A stretch of 64,000 bases of DNA from Treponema maltophilum ATCC 51939 (GCF_000413055.1 NZ_KE332518.1:141490-205489), one strand, 5' to 3'. Positions 23,700 to 33,214 are shown, numbered from the stretch's first letter. Notes: generated from the letters alone by a model not told the origin. Numbers and translations: made by a program.

Positions 23700-25061
23700 T
23701 CAGTTTCTGAAACTGTGTATGGGAGCCGGAATTCGTCCGCCTCTGTTTATAAAGTTTTCGCAGGAAAAAGCGTTTACGGCCATAATCGGAGCACCGCCGA
23801 GAAGGCCGCCGAATTCGACCCAATCGCCGACCGATTTTCCGGGAACGGGAATAATTCTGACGGCGGTTGTTTTGTTGTTTACCATGCCGATGGCCGTTTC
23901 GTCCGCGATTATGCCGCTGATTGTGGACGCGCTTATGCTGCCGGGTACGGCGATCATGTCGAGGCCGACCGAACAAACGCAGGTCATCGCTTCCAGTTTT
24001 TCGAGCGTGAGCGAACCCGCTTTTACGGCGGCGATCATGCCTTCGTCTTCGGATACTGGAATGAAGGCGCCCGAAAGTCCGCCGACGTTTGTGCTTGCCA
24101 TAACGCCGCCTTTTTTTACCATATCGGTAAGCAGCGCCAAAGCGGCCGTTGTGCCGGGCGCACCCGCCGATTCAAGGCCCATGTGTTCCAAAATGCGCGC
24201 GACCGAATCTCCGACCGCCGGCGTAGGCGCAAGCGAAAGATCCAAAATGCCGAACTTGACCCCGAGGCGCTTTGCGGCTTCCGTTCCGATAAGCTGTCCC
24301 ATACGTGTTATTTTAAAAGCGTTTTTTTTGATAACGTCCGCAAGTTCGTCGAGCGGGCTGTCTTTGTATTCTTTGCACGCGGCATCTATTGCGCCCGGGC
24401 CGGAAACCCCGACCGAAAGCACGGCTTCTTCTTCACCGGGGCCGTGGAAAGCTCCGGCCATAAAAGGATTGTCTTCGGGCGCGTTGCAAAATACGACAAG
24501 TTTTGCGCAGCCTATGCCGTTTTTATCCGCGGTAAGTTCGGCGGTTTTTAAAATTATTTCGCCCATGGTTTTTACGGCGTCCATATTTATGCCGCTTTTT
24601 GTCGTTCCCACGTTTACCGACGAGCATACCCTGTCGGTTGAAGCGAGCGCTTCGGGAATCGATTTACACAGGTTTGTATCTCCGCGCGTAAATCCCTTGT
24701 GGATAAGGGCGGAAAAGCCGCCGATAAAGTCGACATTCAGCTCTTTTGCCGCTTTGTCGAGCGTTTTAGCCCATTCGGTGTAATCGCTTTCATCGGAACT
24801 TTCGGCGACCATGGCAATCGGCGTTACGGCAATCCGTTTGTTTATAATCGGAACGCCGAATTCCGTTTCTATGTCTTCGCCCGTGCGGGCAAGCTTACTG
24901 CAGTATTTCATCAGTTTATCGTACATGCGCGTGCGGCTTTCTTTTCCGGAAGGGCTGCAGCAATCGCGCAGCGATACCCCCATCGTGATTGCGCGCACGT
25001 CAAGCTTGTAGCGCATAAACATGTTGACCGTTTCCTGAATTTCCGAAGTTGAAAATAACAT
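23700..25061 (-). CDS. PFL (UPF0210) family protein
   Basis: A 453-aa soluble protein of the UPF0210/PFL family (distantly related to pyruvate formate-lyase). Recognisable segments include [17 protein letters not shown]-like [31 protein letters not shown] and [14 protein letters not shown]. The function is unproven. In many bacteria it is paired with a small ACT-domain protein (UPF0237); here that partner lies at 26169-26447 with a GH18 gene in between. It starts nine bases after the GH18 stop. Confidence 0.88.
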   Translation of the reverse strand: MLFSTSEIQETVNMFMRYKLDVRAITMGVSLRDCCSPSGKESRTRMYDKLMKYCSKLARTGEDIETEFGVPIINKRIAVTPIAMVAESSDESDYTEWAKTLDKAAKELNVDFIGGFSALIHKGFTRGDTNLCKSIPEALASTDRVCSSVNVGTTKSGINMDAVKTMGEIILKTAELTADKNGIGCAKLVVFCNAPEDNPFMAGAFHGPGEEEAVLSVGVSGPGAIDAACKEYKDSPLDELADVIKKNAFKITRMGQLIGTEAAKRLGVKFGILDLSLAPTPAVGDSVARILEHMGLESAGAPGTTAALALLTDMVKKGGVMASTNVGGLSGAFIPVSEDEGMIAAVKAGSLTLEKLEAMTCVCSVGLDMIAVPGSISASTISGIIADETAIGMVNNKTTAVRIIPVPGKSVGDWVEFGGLLGGAPIMAVNAFSCENFINRGGRIPAPIHSFRN

Positions 25062-25069
25062 ATCCTATC

Positions 25070-26188
25070 CTATTTTGTGCAGCGGATATAATCCCAGACG
25101 GACGGATCTTCCTGCCCGAGGCACCAAAATCCGGTTGAGAGCACACCCATATTTTTGTACATAAGCGAACGTTCGACGATGGTGTGCGCGTTGTCGAAAT
25201 AGGCGGTTACCGTAAGAGGAACGGTGTACGAAAAATAAAATACGCCGCCGTCTTTTTCTATGCGCTGCACGTCGAATTCGCGGATTTGGCGCTCTATACC
25301 CGAATGATAAAACGCTTTGTCGGCGTTTACGCTGCCCCATGTTCTTCCGTAAAAAGGCTGCCCCATAATCAGTTTTTCCGGAGCGACCGTTTCCAGCGCA
25401 TAGGATGCGATGTTCCGGCACCAGTCGAACGAAGCGACCGGACCCGGCTTGCTGCGGCTCCAATGTTCGTCGTATGCCATAACGAAAAATCGGTCGACAA
25501 TAGCCGACGCTTTTTCGTAATCGTAGGCGTCTTTTTCGAGCTTTTTTATGCGTGCGGGAAAGGCCGCCGACAGCATGGGGTGTTTTTGTGTGCCGCCGCT
25601 TTTTGCGGTTTTCGAAGTTGAAGCTTTTGCAAGCGACTTTTTCAAATCGGCTAAAAAACTTAAAAAGTTTTCTTTATCGTCCGCTTTTACCATTTCAAAG
25701 TCTATTTGAACTCCGTCGTATCCTTTGTCCATTGCTGCTTGAGTCAAATCCGCAATCAACTTTTTGCGCAGCGGGTATTCAGGAGAAAGCACTATGTGCG
25801 TCATACCGTAGGTATTGCAGGTTACAACCAAATGCACGCGTGCCGGATAATGCGCCAGCTTTTGCGCGTCGGGAACGTCGTCCAAATGACCTTGATAATT
25901 TATTGACGCACCGAAATAACCGATGTCGGTTGCATTGATGCGCTCGTGCAGAGTGCTTTCATGCCTGTTCAGCACGTACACCCACACTTCGTCAAAACCG
26001 AGTACTTGTACGTCTTGGGCGGGATTTTGTGCCGCGCTTTGAATTCGCCCCTCTTCTTCGATTATTTGCACCGTTTGAATATCTTCCTGAAGCGTCGTCG
26101 AAAGCGTTTCCGGGGCGGAACTTGCGCAGGCTGCGAGCAGCAGAGAAAGCGCGAACGGTGCGTATTTTTTAAATTCGGTGCATTGCAT
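25070..26188 (-). CDS. GH18-family lipoprotein glycoside hydrolase
   Basis: A 372-aa lipoprotein with lipobox LLLAACAS (Cys about residue 21). The catalytic domain is GH18-like of the SleL/YaaH spore-cortex or peptidoglycan type: GYDGVQIDFEM contains the DxxDxE-type acid motif, followed by AYDEHWSRSKPGPVAS and MGQPFYGRTWG. It is likely anchored in a membrane facing the periplasm and may trim amino-sugar polymers. The start at 26188 gives the proper signal peptide and overlaps the ACT gene by 20 nt, so it shares that operon. Confidence 0.85.
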   Translation of the reverse strand: MQCTEFKKYAPFALSLLLAACASSAPETLSTTLQEDIQTVQIIEEEGRIQSAAQNPAQDVQVLGFDEVWVYVLNRHESTLHERINATDIGYFGASINYQGHLDDVPDAQKLAHYPARVHLVVTCNTYGMTHIVLSPEYPLRKKLIADLTQAAMDKGYDGVQIDFEMVKADDKENFLSFLADLKKSLAKASTSKTAKSGGTQKHPMLSAAFPARIKKLEKDAYDYEKASAIVDRFFVMAYDEHWSRSKPGPVASFDWCRNIASYALETVAPEKLIMGQPFYGRTWGSVNADKAFYHSGIERQIREFDVQRIEKDGGVFYFSYTVPLTVTAYFDNAHTIVERSLMYKNMGVLSTGFWCLGQEDPSVWDYIRCTK

Positions 26189-26447
26189 TGAAAACCCGCT
26201 CGTGCATAATGTGTATATCGACGCCCAGCTTTTCGCCGAGCTCATCCATTCTTTTACGCAAATCGGCAATGCCGATTGAAGACGAAGACACGTCCGCAAC
26301 CATCATCATAATAAAATTGCCGGACAAAACGGTTTGGCTTATGTCGGCGATATTTATATTGTGCGAAAAAAGCGCCGAACTGACTTTCGCAATGATGCCG
26401 GCCTGATCGGTTCCCGAAACGGTGATAATAACGTTTGTCGTATCCAT
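26169..26447 (-). CDS. ACT-domain protein (UPF0237)
   Basis: A 92-aa protein made of one ACT domain plus a C-terminal extension: VSGTDQAGIIAKVSSALFSH, then NINIADISQTVLSGNFIMMM. It resembles UPF0237/GcvR-like amino-acid-sensing regulators, often found with PFL-family proteins. The start at 26447 lies six bases after a -10 box, with no Shine-Dalgarno. Confidence 0.88.
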   Translation of the reverse strand: MDTTNVIITVSGTDQAGIIAKVSSALFSHNINIADISQTVLSGNFIMMMVADVSSSSIGIADLRKRMDELGEKLGVDIHIMHERVFNAMHRI

Positions 26448-26453
26448 AAGCGT

Positions 26454-26482
26454 ATTGTACTTACAAGGAGGGCTGCGGTCAA
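26454..26482 (-). promoter_or_regulatory. Promoter of the ACT-GH18-PFL operon (leaderless type)
   Basis: Minus strand: TTGACC (26477-26482), 17-bp spacer, TACAAT (26454-26459), six bases, ATG at 26447. Confidence 0.6.
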
Positions 26483-26582
26483 TGGGTGATTGATGCGAGA
26501 AAAAATAAAACGACGTATACAACAAGCCCTCTGCCGGCATGCAGCGCGGTTTTTCATCTCTCAGTTTTCACCGATACTATTA

Positions 26583-26611
26583 TTGACAGAGCTTTTTCCC
26601 TATGCTATAAA
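26583..26611 (+). promoter_or_regulatory. Promoter of the GNAT gene (leaderless type)
   Basis: TTGACA (26583-26588), 17-bp spacer, TATAAA (26606-26611), six bases (ACCGAT), ATG at 26618. It is divergent from the ACT operon promoter about 100 bases away. Confidence 0.68.
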
Positions 26612-26617
26612 ACCGAT

Positions 26618-27169
26618 ATGTACTTTAAAAAGCTGATCGGCAAAAAATGTTATCTGTCTCCCATCGACGTAAACGATGCGCCGATATATACCGCATGGCT
26701 CAACGATTCCGAGGTAAATGCCAATTTGACTCTTGCATCATCCGTCATTTCGCTTGAGACCGAAAAAGAATTTTTGCAAAAAATCGCCGCCGATCATAAT
26801 TACGGAATTATCGATGCCGAAACGGATTCGCTGATCGGCAATGCGGGCTTGCACAAGCTGAACCATCTTCACCGGAACGCCGAAATAGGTATTTTTATCG
26901 GCGATAAAAAGTATTGGAATAAAGGCTACGGAACCGAAGCATTGTCGCTGTTAATCGATTATTGTTTTGCGGTTTTGAATTTGCACAACATATCGCTGAA
27001 TGTATATTCGTTCAACGCGCGCGCAATCCGCTGCTATGAAAAGGTCGGGTTTAAAAAAGTCGGAGAATTGCGCGAAGCTTTTATATACGGAAGAAAAGCG
27101 CATAATATTATTCTTATGGATATTTTGCCTGACGATTTTTACGGCGCAAACCGGGCCGTGCCGAACTGA
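26618..27169 (+). CDS. GNAT-family N-acetyltransferase (RimJ/RimL type)
   Basis: A 183-aa acetyltransferase. The acetyl-CoA loop region is visible as KKYWNKGYGTEALSLLIDYC, preceded by EIGIFIGD and followed by NLHNISLNVYSFNARAIRCY and GFKKVGE. RimJ/RimL-type enzymes acetylate N-termini or amines of small molecules; the substrate here is unknown. The start is set by the promoter directly upstream; a longer frame from 26486 has no homologous N-terminus. Confidence 0.88.
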   Translation: MYFKKLIGKKCYLSPIDVNDAPIYTAWLNDSEVNANLTLASSVISLETEKEFLQKIAADHNYGIIDAETDSLIGNAGLHKLNHLHRNAEIGIFIGDKKYWNKGYGTEALSLLIDYCFAVLNLHNISLNVYSFNARAIRCYEKVGFKKVGELREAFIYGRKAHNIILMDILPDDFYGANRAVPN

Positions 27170-27205
27170 CGAAACGTATCAAGCCGAAACAATAAAGCCG
27201 AAAAA

Positions 27206-27327
27206 GCCCTTTCAAAGAGCCCGGGTGAACTACGGCACAAAAAGAGGCTTTCTACCGCTGCTTCCTTCCGGATCTGACGGGGTTCGAAAACGTTTTTTGC
27301 ATAGGACCCGGACTCATTGAAAGGGCC
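27206..27327 (-). ncRNA. ffs: Signal recognition particle RNA (small, bacterial type)
   Basis: The minus strand carries the domain-IV hallmark GTCAGATCCGGAAGGAAGCA (about 27255-27280), which holds the Ffh-binding GGAA loop. The ends pair: GGCCCTTTCA at the 5' end with TGAAAGGGC at the 3' end, and the CCGGGT/ACCCGGG inner helix. A T5 run (27205-27201) follows the 3' end. The length of about 122 nt is close to the 4.5S type. It lies downstream of the tRNA cluster on the same strand. Confidence 0.88.
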
Positions 27328-27377
27328 TTAAAAAGCGGCCGATATTCAGTGAGTTACAACATCGCATTTTTAAAGTT

Positions 27378-27405
27378 ACCTCTAAAAACCGCAATTTTTA
27401 GAGGT
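27378..27405 (-). terminator. Stem-loop after the tRNA cluster
   Basis: ACCTCTAAAAA (27378-27388) and TTTTTAGAGGT (27395-27405) form a perfect 11-bp stem with a 6-nt loop. On the minus strand it lies between the last tRNA-Ser and ffs. It could terminate or help process the tRNA transcript. Confidence 0.5.
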
Positions 27406-27426
27406 TCCCTTCGGAATTGAAAACAT

Positions 27427-27512
<86 letters not shown>

Positions 27513-27587
27513 AAAACAAAACGTCCGTACGGTTTGAAAACCGAAGCTTTCAAACCGTACGCATTCTCAACTACTTTTCCGTAAAAG

Positions 27588-27674
<87 letters not shown>

Positions 27675-27690
27675 AAAATACGTTTTGTTA

Positions 27691-27764
27691 CGAGACTAAG
27701 AGGGTTCGAACCTCCGGCCTTCAGATCCGCAATCTGACGCTCTATCCAGCTGAGCTATAGTCTC
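27691..27764 (-). tRNA. tRNA-Arg (GCG)
   Basis: 74 nt. The acceptor GAGACTA pairs with TAGTCTC, the D-arm is GCTCAGCTGGATAGAGC, anticodon loop TTGCGGA gives GCG (reads CGC/CGU), and the T-loop is GGTTCGAACC. A GCG rather than inosine-type ACG anticodon is unusual for bacteria. Confidence 0.9.
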
Positions 27765-27791
27765 ATTCATTTTGACCGCTTTTACGCGGTA

Positions 27792-27879
27792 CGGAGCAGG
27801 GGGGATTCGAACCCCCGATACCCTTTAGGGGTATAACTCCTTAGCAGGGAGCCACCTTCGGCCTCTCGGTCACCGCTCC
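27792..27879 (-). tRNA. tRNA-Ser (GCT)
   Basis: 88 nt. Acceptor GGAGCGG with CTGCTCC, long variable arm (ATACCCCTAAAGGGTAT), anticodon loop CTGCTAA giving GCT, T-loop GGTTCGAATCC. Confidence 0.93.
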
Positions 27880-27895
27880 AAAGCCTCTGCAAGCG

Positions 27896-27980
27896 CGGAG
27901 CAGGGGGGATTCGAACCCCCGGTACCTTGCAGCACAACGGTTTTCAAGACCGCCTCCTTAAACCACTCGGACACCGCTCC
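27896..27980 (-). tRNA. tRNA-Ser (TGA)
   Basis: 85 nt. Acceptor GGAGCGG with CTGCTCC, long variable arm, anticodon loop CTTGAAA giving TGA, T-loop GGTTCGAATCC. First tRNA of the cluster in transcription order. Confidence 0.93.
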
Positions 27981-28109
27981 ATACAGTGCGACTATTTTAT
28001 CCGAAAAAGCCTTCGTGTGTCAACGGTTCGAACGGTTGTATTATAAAAGTACCGTATATTCCGTCCGAAAACCGGCGATTATGGCTGATTATGAGCACAT
28101 GGCCGGCTT

Positions 28110-29993
28110 TCAGCATGTTACCGATAAATCCGTACACCACCGCTTTTTATGGAAATGTTCGCCGTCGTATTTGCGAAAGCCGAGGCTGAAGCGGAACCGT
28201 TCGCCCCGGCGCAGGAGTTTCAAAACAATTCTGTTTTTCCCTTTTTTAAGGCGCACAAGCTCGTAATGATTATACGGTGTCCACAGCCTCATCTCGTCAT
28301 AGCATAATTTTTTCTCGTCATTTATCCACAGCGCAAAACCGTCGTTGTTGCCGATTATAAGCCAAAGGTCTTGATCTTTCGGCGATATAACTTCCTGCCG
28401 TAAATAAACACACATTTGCCCCCGGCACCCAAACTCCTGATCAAGCGGCAATAAATCTTCATAACCGCGGATGATGTATTTTTCTTGAGCTGAAAATGCT
28501 GCCGCAAAATCGGTTTCATCAATATACGCTTTGTTCAGATACACCGCATTATTGACCATACATTCCAAGGTCGGCAAGACACAACCTTCGCCGTGGGCGG
28601 ACGGAATGCCCGGCAAATCTTCTTTTTCCAAATTTTCAAAAAAAGGACCGACACCGATCCAGTCCATTGCTCCGGCAATACCGAAACTTAATTCGGCACT
28701 TTGTTCCGGTCTTTCTTTTTCGGCCGTAACGGCTTTTAATTTATTGATGTTTGCAATGGTTTTAACTTGTTCCGGCGTCCTGATAGTGAATTCGACTTCG
28801 GCCGTTTGTCCTGCAGGAAGCAAAAAATCACGATACTCCGGTTCGACTGTCCAGCCTGCGGGCACATTTTCAATTCGGCTGCGCAGACTGTATGCCCGGT
28901 CCGATCTGTTTTGCGTTACGAGTTTAATGCGGCAGCTGTCTTTGAACCCGATCGCCGGCCGATCCGAATACCGGATTTCCTGATAAATTACTTCATCGAA
29001 TCTTTGCTCGCAGCGGGGCTGCGTTAACCGGTTGTCGTTTTTCAGCGTTTCGCCCAGCCGGCAGGTTTGTTCGGCCAAGCGGTATATGGAACGGCAGTCG
29101 CTTTTAATGTCGATTCCCACCACATAGCCGTCGTTAACCAGCGTTTTCAATTCCTCGGGAATTTTTTTTGCGCCGTAAAGGATGCCCCAAATTGCCGCGG
29201 CGGTTGCGCATGTACAATCCGTATCGAAGCCGCTGCGGAAAGCTATATCTATTACCGTCTGCAAATTATCTTTGCCGTATAAAAGAGCGATAAGCATCAG
29301 TCCCAGATTGGTGACGGAGTTGGTAAAATCATTATGGCCGTATTTTTGCAAAACCGCGGTTCTGACTTTCCGCCAGTCGGCGATGCCTTGTTCCGCCGAC
29401 GAGAGTACCAATGCGGCGCATCCGCGGGCACGCGAGCTTTCCGGCAAAAAATGTAATTGACTTTTTAACAGGTCGATTATATCCGTTTGCGTAAAGGCGC
29501 GGGATTCGACCGCTGCGTAATATTGTTCGATCCAAACCGATTCTCCGGCATGATCAAGACTGCCGTCAAGCCCGGCATAGTAAGCGGCTTTGTCCGGATC
29601 GTTCGGAAATACCATAGCCCATATCTCCGAACGAATCGGGCATCCTTCGCCTTCGCAAAAAAAGGGATTATTAAAACTGCCGCTGTAAGGCGGCATAATG
29701 CCTCTTTCATAATTTTTCAGAAAAATACCGTATTCGCTGAAGGGGTACCAACAGTGCTCGTCCCACGCTTTTGCCAAATCGTTTGCCGTCAGTGAAAGAC
29801 CTTTTTCTTCCAAAACTTCCAGCCAAAGCAACTGCATATCCAGATCGTCATTGGGTAAATCCGGCCGAATCATTTCTCGGAAGTCGCGGTCGATAAGTTT
29901 TTTTACCCCTTCAACCGGAGCACCGGCAGCGCCGCCCAGACATTTTCCCAGCCAGCCGCCGTATACATGATCAAAATAATTAAAATCGTTCAT
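28110..29993 (-). CDS. ADP-ribosylglycohydrolase-family enzyme with C-terminal accessory domain
   Basis: A 627-aa protein. Residues 1-325 match the ADP-ribosylglycohydrolase (DraG/ARH) fold: YGGWLGKCLGGAAGAPVEG at the start, the first metal motif NDDLDMQLLW, and the second GFDTDCTCATAAAIWG. The remaining 300 residues hold beta-rich modules, including an NPCBM/CBM-like end (LWLIIGNNDGFALWINDEKK). The usual TDDT is NDDL here. It is the last gene of a CUT1 sugar-transport operon (24 bases after a permease), so its substrate is more likely an imported glycoside or ribosyl compound than a modified protein. No signal peptide is present, so it acts in the cytoplasm. Confidence 0.8.
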   Translation of the reverse strand: MNDFNYFDHVYGGWLGKCLGGAAGAPVEGVKKLIDRDFREMIRPDLPNDDLDMQLLWLEVLEEKGLSLTANDLAKAWDEHCWYPFSEYGIFLKNYERGIMPPYSGSFNNPFFCEGEGCPIRSEIWAMVFPNDPDKAAYYAGLDGSLDHAGESVWIEQYYAAVESRAFTQTDIIDLLKSQLHFLPESSRARGCAALVLSSAEQGIADWRKVRTAVLQKYGHNDFTNSVTNLGLMLIALLYGKDNLQTVIDIAFRSGFDTDCTCATAAAIWGILYGAKKIPEELKTLVNDGYVVGIDIKSDCRSIYRLAEQTCRLGETLKNDNRLTQPRCEQRFDEVIYQEIRYSDRPAIGFKDSCRIKLVTQNRSDRAYSLRSRIENVPAGWTVEPEYRDFLLPAGQTAEVEFTIRTPEQVKTIANINKLKAVTAEKERPEQSAELSFGIAGAMDWIGVGPFFENLEKEDLPGIPSAHGEGCVLPTLECMVNNAVYLNKAYIDETDFAAAFSAQEKYIIRGYEDLLPLDQEFGCRGQMCVYLRQEVISPKDQDLWLIIGNNDGFALWINDEKKLCYDEMRLWTPYNHYELVRLKKGKNRIVLKLLRRGERFRFSLGFRKYDGEHFHKKRWCTDLSVTC

Positions 29994-30016
29994 TTTCGTC
30001 TCCGAATCTCCATCCG

Positions 30017-30853
30017 TTATTTTAATAAGGTAGCGGCGGAAAAGGTTTTTTCTACTTGGCGGCTGAAGAACACGAATAAGAGTATCGGTAAAAGGCTGGT
30101 AATGACCATAGCCGCATACATGCCGCCGTAATCCGTCCCGTATTTGCCCGATGAATATGTCATCAGCGCGATCGGCAAGGTTCGGAACGATTCGCTTCCG
30201 ATCAATACCAAGGCATAGATAAATTCATTCCAGCTGTTGATAAAAACATTGACGCACATTGTTGCAATTACCGGACGGATCATCGGTAAAATAATCCGCG
30301 TCAGGATTGAAAACAGTCCCGCGCCGTCTATGACGGCCGCTTCTTCCATTTCAAGCGGGATTGCCGATAAAAAGCTGTTGCACATCATGGTCGATATGGC
30401 AATATTGAATGCGCTGATTGTTAAAACCAACGACATCGGATTATTGACCAAATGCAGGCTGCGGATCATCATAAAAACCGGTACAATTACGATTTGCGAG
30501 GGTAACAGAATGCCGAGTGTAACGATTTTACCGACTTTTTTAGACCATTTCCAGCGCATTCTGGTTAAAGCATAGGACAACATAATCGATACGCAGACCG
30601 TTAAAAACAAGGTTAAACCGGTTACCAGGACACTGTTAAAAAAGTACTTCATGATATTGCGTTCAAACAGTGCGTCCGTATAATTTTGAAATTTCCAAAC
30701 GGCCGGCAGCTTAAAGGAATCGCCGGTAACGATTTCATTCGTGTCTTTAAAAGAATTGAGCAGCATCCAAAAGAGCGGGTAAACCGATAACAATGCAAAA
30801 ATCGAAAAGAAAACACTGAGCGGTATTCGAATTGATTTTTTTTGTATTTTCAT
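30017..30853 (-). CDS. Carbohydrate ABC transporter permease (MalG/LacG type)
   Basis: A 278-aa inner-membrane protein with six predicted helices, typical of CUT1 inner permeases. The EAA loop is EEAAVIDGAGLFSILTRIILP. It would pair with the other permease and receive the ligand from the lipoprotein. No ATPase gene lies in the operon, so a shared MsmK/UgpC-type ATPase elsewhere is expected. Its start overlaps the upstream permease by four bases (ATGA). Confidence 0.92.
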   Translation of the reverse strand: MKIQKKSIRIPLSVFFSIFALLSVYPLFWMLLNSFKDTNEIVTGDSFKLPAVWKFQNYTDALFERNIMKYFFNSVLVTGLTLFLTVCVSIMLSYALTRMRWKWSKKVGKIVTLGILLPSQIVIVPVFMMIRSLHLVNNPMSLVLTISAFNIAISTMMCNSFLSAIPLEMEEAAVIDGAGLFSILTRIILPMIRPVIATMCVNVFINSWNEFIYALVLIGSESFRTLPIALMTYSSGKYGTDYGGMYAAMVITSLLPILLFVFFSRQVEKTFSAATLLK

Positions 30854-31749
30854 CTGGACGCCTCTATTTCTTCGCAGCCGAGCTTTTTAAACAGCAGGCC
30901 GATCAAACCCAACAGGATACAGGTTTCCAAAATCACAATAACGCCGACGGCCGCTGCCATTCCGTATCTTTGATTTGAAAAGGCTTGACGGTACATATAC
31001 ATCATTACGGTTTGCGTTAAATCGCCCGGTCCGCCGCCTGTCATGATGAATACCTGCGGGAAAGTAAACAGTCCTCCGATCGCGGATATCGTTACGCATG
31101 TTTTTAAAACCGGCAAAATCAGCGGTAAGGTGATTGTGGAAATAATTTGCCACAGGCCGGCTCCGTCCAACTGCGCCGCTTCAAAATACTGTGCGGGAAT
31201 CGATTCGATTGCCGAAGAAATCATCAAAAAATCCATACCGAACATCCACCACATTCCGACTACGGCCACGCATATCATTGCCGTTTTCGGATTGATCAGC
31301 CATTCGTTTTGTAAAAAATCCAATCCTATTATCCGCAAAAATTGGTTCAACATTCCCCAGTCCGCGTGATAAATCGTGAGCCATAGCTGCGAGATAACGG
31401 AAATCGAAAGCACCAGCGGAATCATAAAAGCGGTTCGCAGGAAAAATTGTATTTTTGTGTCCAAGCCGCAAACTAAAACGGCTACCGCCGTTGCCAAAAG
31501 GGCGTTGAAAATAACCGCCAGCAAACTGAGTCCGAACGAAGCCGAATTGGCCCGTAAAAACGCTTCATCGGTAAAAAGCCTGATAAAATTCGACATGCCT
31601 GCAAAAGTTGCTTTTGTCAGTCCGTCCGTTTTTTGCAAAGACATAAGTCCGCTGTATAACATCGGGTACAATACAAAGCCGGAGAACAACACGAGGGCCG
31701 GCAAGCTTAGTATAAAAATGTATAATTTATTTTCGAGTATTTTTTTCAT
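30850..31749 (-). CDS. Carbohydrate ABC transporter permease (MalF/LacF type)
   Basis: A 299-aa inner-membrane protein with six predicted helices and EAA loop FEAAQLDGAGLWQIISTITLP. It forms the heterodimeric CUT1 channel with the downstream permease. The Shine-Dalgarno is weak (AAAGAAG). It lies 100 bases after the binding-protein gene, separated by a stem-loop that may lower permease expression relative to the binding protein. Confidence 0.92.
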   Translation of the reverse strand: MKKILENKLYIFILSLPALVLFSGFVLYPMLYSGLMSLQKTDGLTKATFAGMSNFIRLFTDEAFLRANSASFGLSLLAVIFNALLATAVAVLVCGLDTKIQFFLRTAFMIPLVLSISVISQLWLTIYHADWGMLNQFLRIIGLDFLQNEWLINPKTAMICVAVVGMWWMFGMDFLMISSAIESIPAQYFEAAQLDGAGLWQIISTITLPLILPVLKTCVTISAIGGLFTFPQVFIMTGGGPGDLTQTVMMYMYRQAFSNQRYGMAAAVGVIVILETCILLGLIGLLFKKLGCEEIEASR

Positions 31750-31781
31750 ATTACTTCTTTAATGAAGACTTTATTAAAATA

Positions 31782-31822
31782 CAGGCTTGCCCCGTCCGAC
31801 TGTTCCGAACAAGCCAAGCCTG
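31782..31822 (-). terminator. Intercistronic stem-loop after the binding-protein gene
   Basis: CAGGCTTG (31782-31789) and CAAGCCTG (31815-31822) are perfect complements. On the minus strand the stem is followed by TATTTTAAT. Such stem-loops between a binding protein and its permeases often act as partial terminators or mRNA stabilisers. Confidence 0.55.
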
Positions 31823-31849
31823 AGTTTTTAACTGAAAGCGGTACGGCTT

Positions 31850-33160
31850 TTACTGTTCCGCCGCCGCTTTATCCAGATCTTTCAGATAATCGCTTACCGG
31901 GTACTCATTTGTCATAAATTTGCTGGATGCCTGCATTACTCCGGCGGATGCTGCCGCCGTCGGCATAACATCTTGGACCAAGCCGAAAACATGTTCGAAA
32001 TTTTGCATGTCTTTTGCGAGCTGGGCTACCGGTGCGGCAAATTCTTTATTGTATTTCCAACCCATTTTATCGGCTTTATAAACCGTAAACGGATTGCCTT
32101 TTTGTTCATAGACAAATTGGCACCGTAATTGAGAAATTGCCTGACATAAGGCCGCGGCTTCCGCCGGATATTTGGTTTTAGCATAGGCCATCATTCCCGA
32201 ATTTTGTTTAACGCCGCCTGCGGCATTTTTACCGTAACGTGCCAGATCGGAATCGTTAAGTACGGGATAGTAAAAATATCCGAAGTCGTCGCCCATCTTT
32301 TCGGCGCCTGCAGCGACAGCCCAAGAGCCGTTGGCCATCATTGCCGCCTTGCCCGATTCAAACAACGGCAGAGCTTCGTCGATTCCGGTTAATGCGACGT
32401 TTTTGGAAAAAGCCTTCATGTTCAGCAATTCTTTTAAAAATGCCGCGCTCTTGGCGTAAGGTTCGTCGGAAAACTTCGCTTGGCCTTTAACGATTTTTTC
32501 GGTGATTTCGGGATCTATCGAGTAAGCGAATCCTTCCGCCATCATTGCCGCGCACCATCCGTCTTTAGCGCCGACCGAAATCGGTACGACATCGGTTTTG
32601 GCAAGTTTTTCCACGACCGTTTTTAATTCCGCCGCGGTTTTCGGAACCTGCAGATTGTTTTGCGAAAAAATCCGTTTATTGTACAGCAAAATCTCATAGG
32701 CGATATCTTCAAACGGAACGGCGTAGATTTTACCGTCTTCGGCCGGAAGCTTTGCCGAGGGAATAACTTGATCCCAATATCCGTTTGCATCGAGATATTG
32801 ATCAAGCGCCAATGCACTGTTTGATTTTAATATCGACGTGGCGAAACTTCCGCCTCTTTCCCACCATACGTCAATGCCGCTGCCGCCGGCCGCGATCATC
32901 GTTCGCACTTTGGTTTCATACGTTTGAGCGTCGCCCGGAACCATTTCCAATTTTGCTTCAACGTTCGGCAGTATTTCCGGTAGCCGATCCATGACATATT
33001 TCATTTCTGCAACGACGTTTTCATCCGTGTTGTTAAATAAAACATTCAACACAACTTTCTTTTGAGCCGCCGATTCCGATGATTTTGCTTTACAGCCGGC
33101 CGCCGAAATAATCACAGCCATCGCGATCAATACCGACAAGACCGTTTTCATAATTTTCAT
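31850..33160 (-). CDS. Extracellular sugar-binding lipoprotein of an ABC transporter
   Basis: A 436-aa solute-binding protein. The signal peptide ends in lipobox SAAGC (Cys about residue 23). The body is a CUT1-type SBP: VLFNNTDENVVAEMKYVMD, IDVWWERGGSF and ALPLFESGKAAMMANGSWAV. The ligand cannot be told; the operon's ADP-ribosylglycohydrolase-like enzyme hints at a ribosyl or other glycosylated compound. AGGAGG lies eight bases before the start. It is the first gene of the operon. Confidence 0.92.
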   Translation of the reverse strand: MKIMKTVLSVLIAMAVIISAAGCKAKSSESAAQKKVVLNVLFNNTDENVVAEMKYVMDRLPEILPNVEAKLEMVPGDAQTYETKVRTMIAAGGSGIDVWWERGGSFATSILKSNSALALDQYLDANGYWDQVIPSAKLPAEDGKIYAVPFEDIAYEILLYNKRIFSQNNLQVPKTAAELKTVVEKLAKTDVVPISVGAKDGWCAAMMAEGFAYSIDPEITEKIVKGQAKFSDEPYAKSAAFLKELLNMKAFSKNVALTGIDEALPLFESGKAAMMANGSWAVAAGAEKMGDDFGYFYYPVLNDSDLARYGKNAAGGVKQNSGMMAYAKTKYPAEAAALCQAISQLRCQFVYEQKGNPFTVYKADKMGWKYNKEFAAPVAQLAKDMQNFEHVFGLVQDVMPTAAASAGVMQASSKFMTNEYPVSDYLKDLDKAAAEQ

Positions 33161-33214
33161 TTTTGCACTCCTCCTTAGTCTTTGCTTCCGAATGCATTTT
33201 ATTCGATAAATAAT

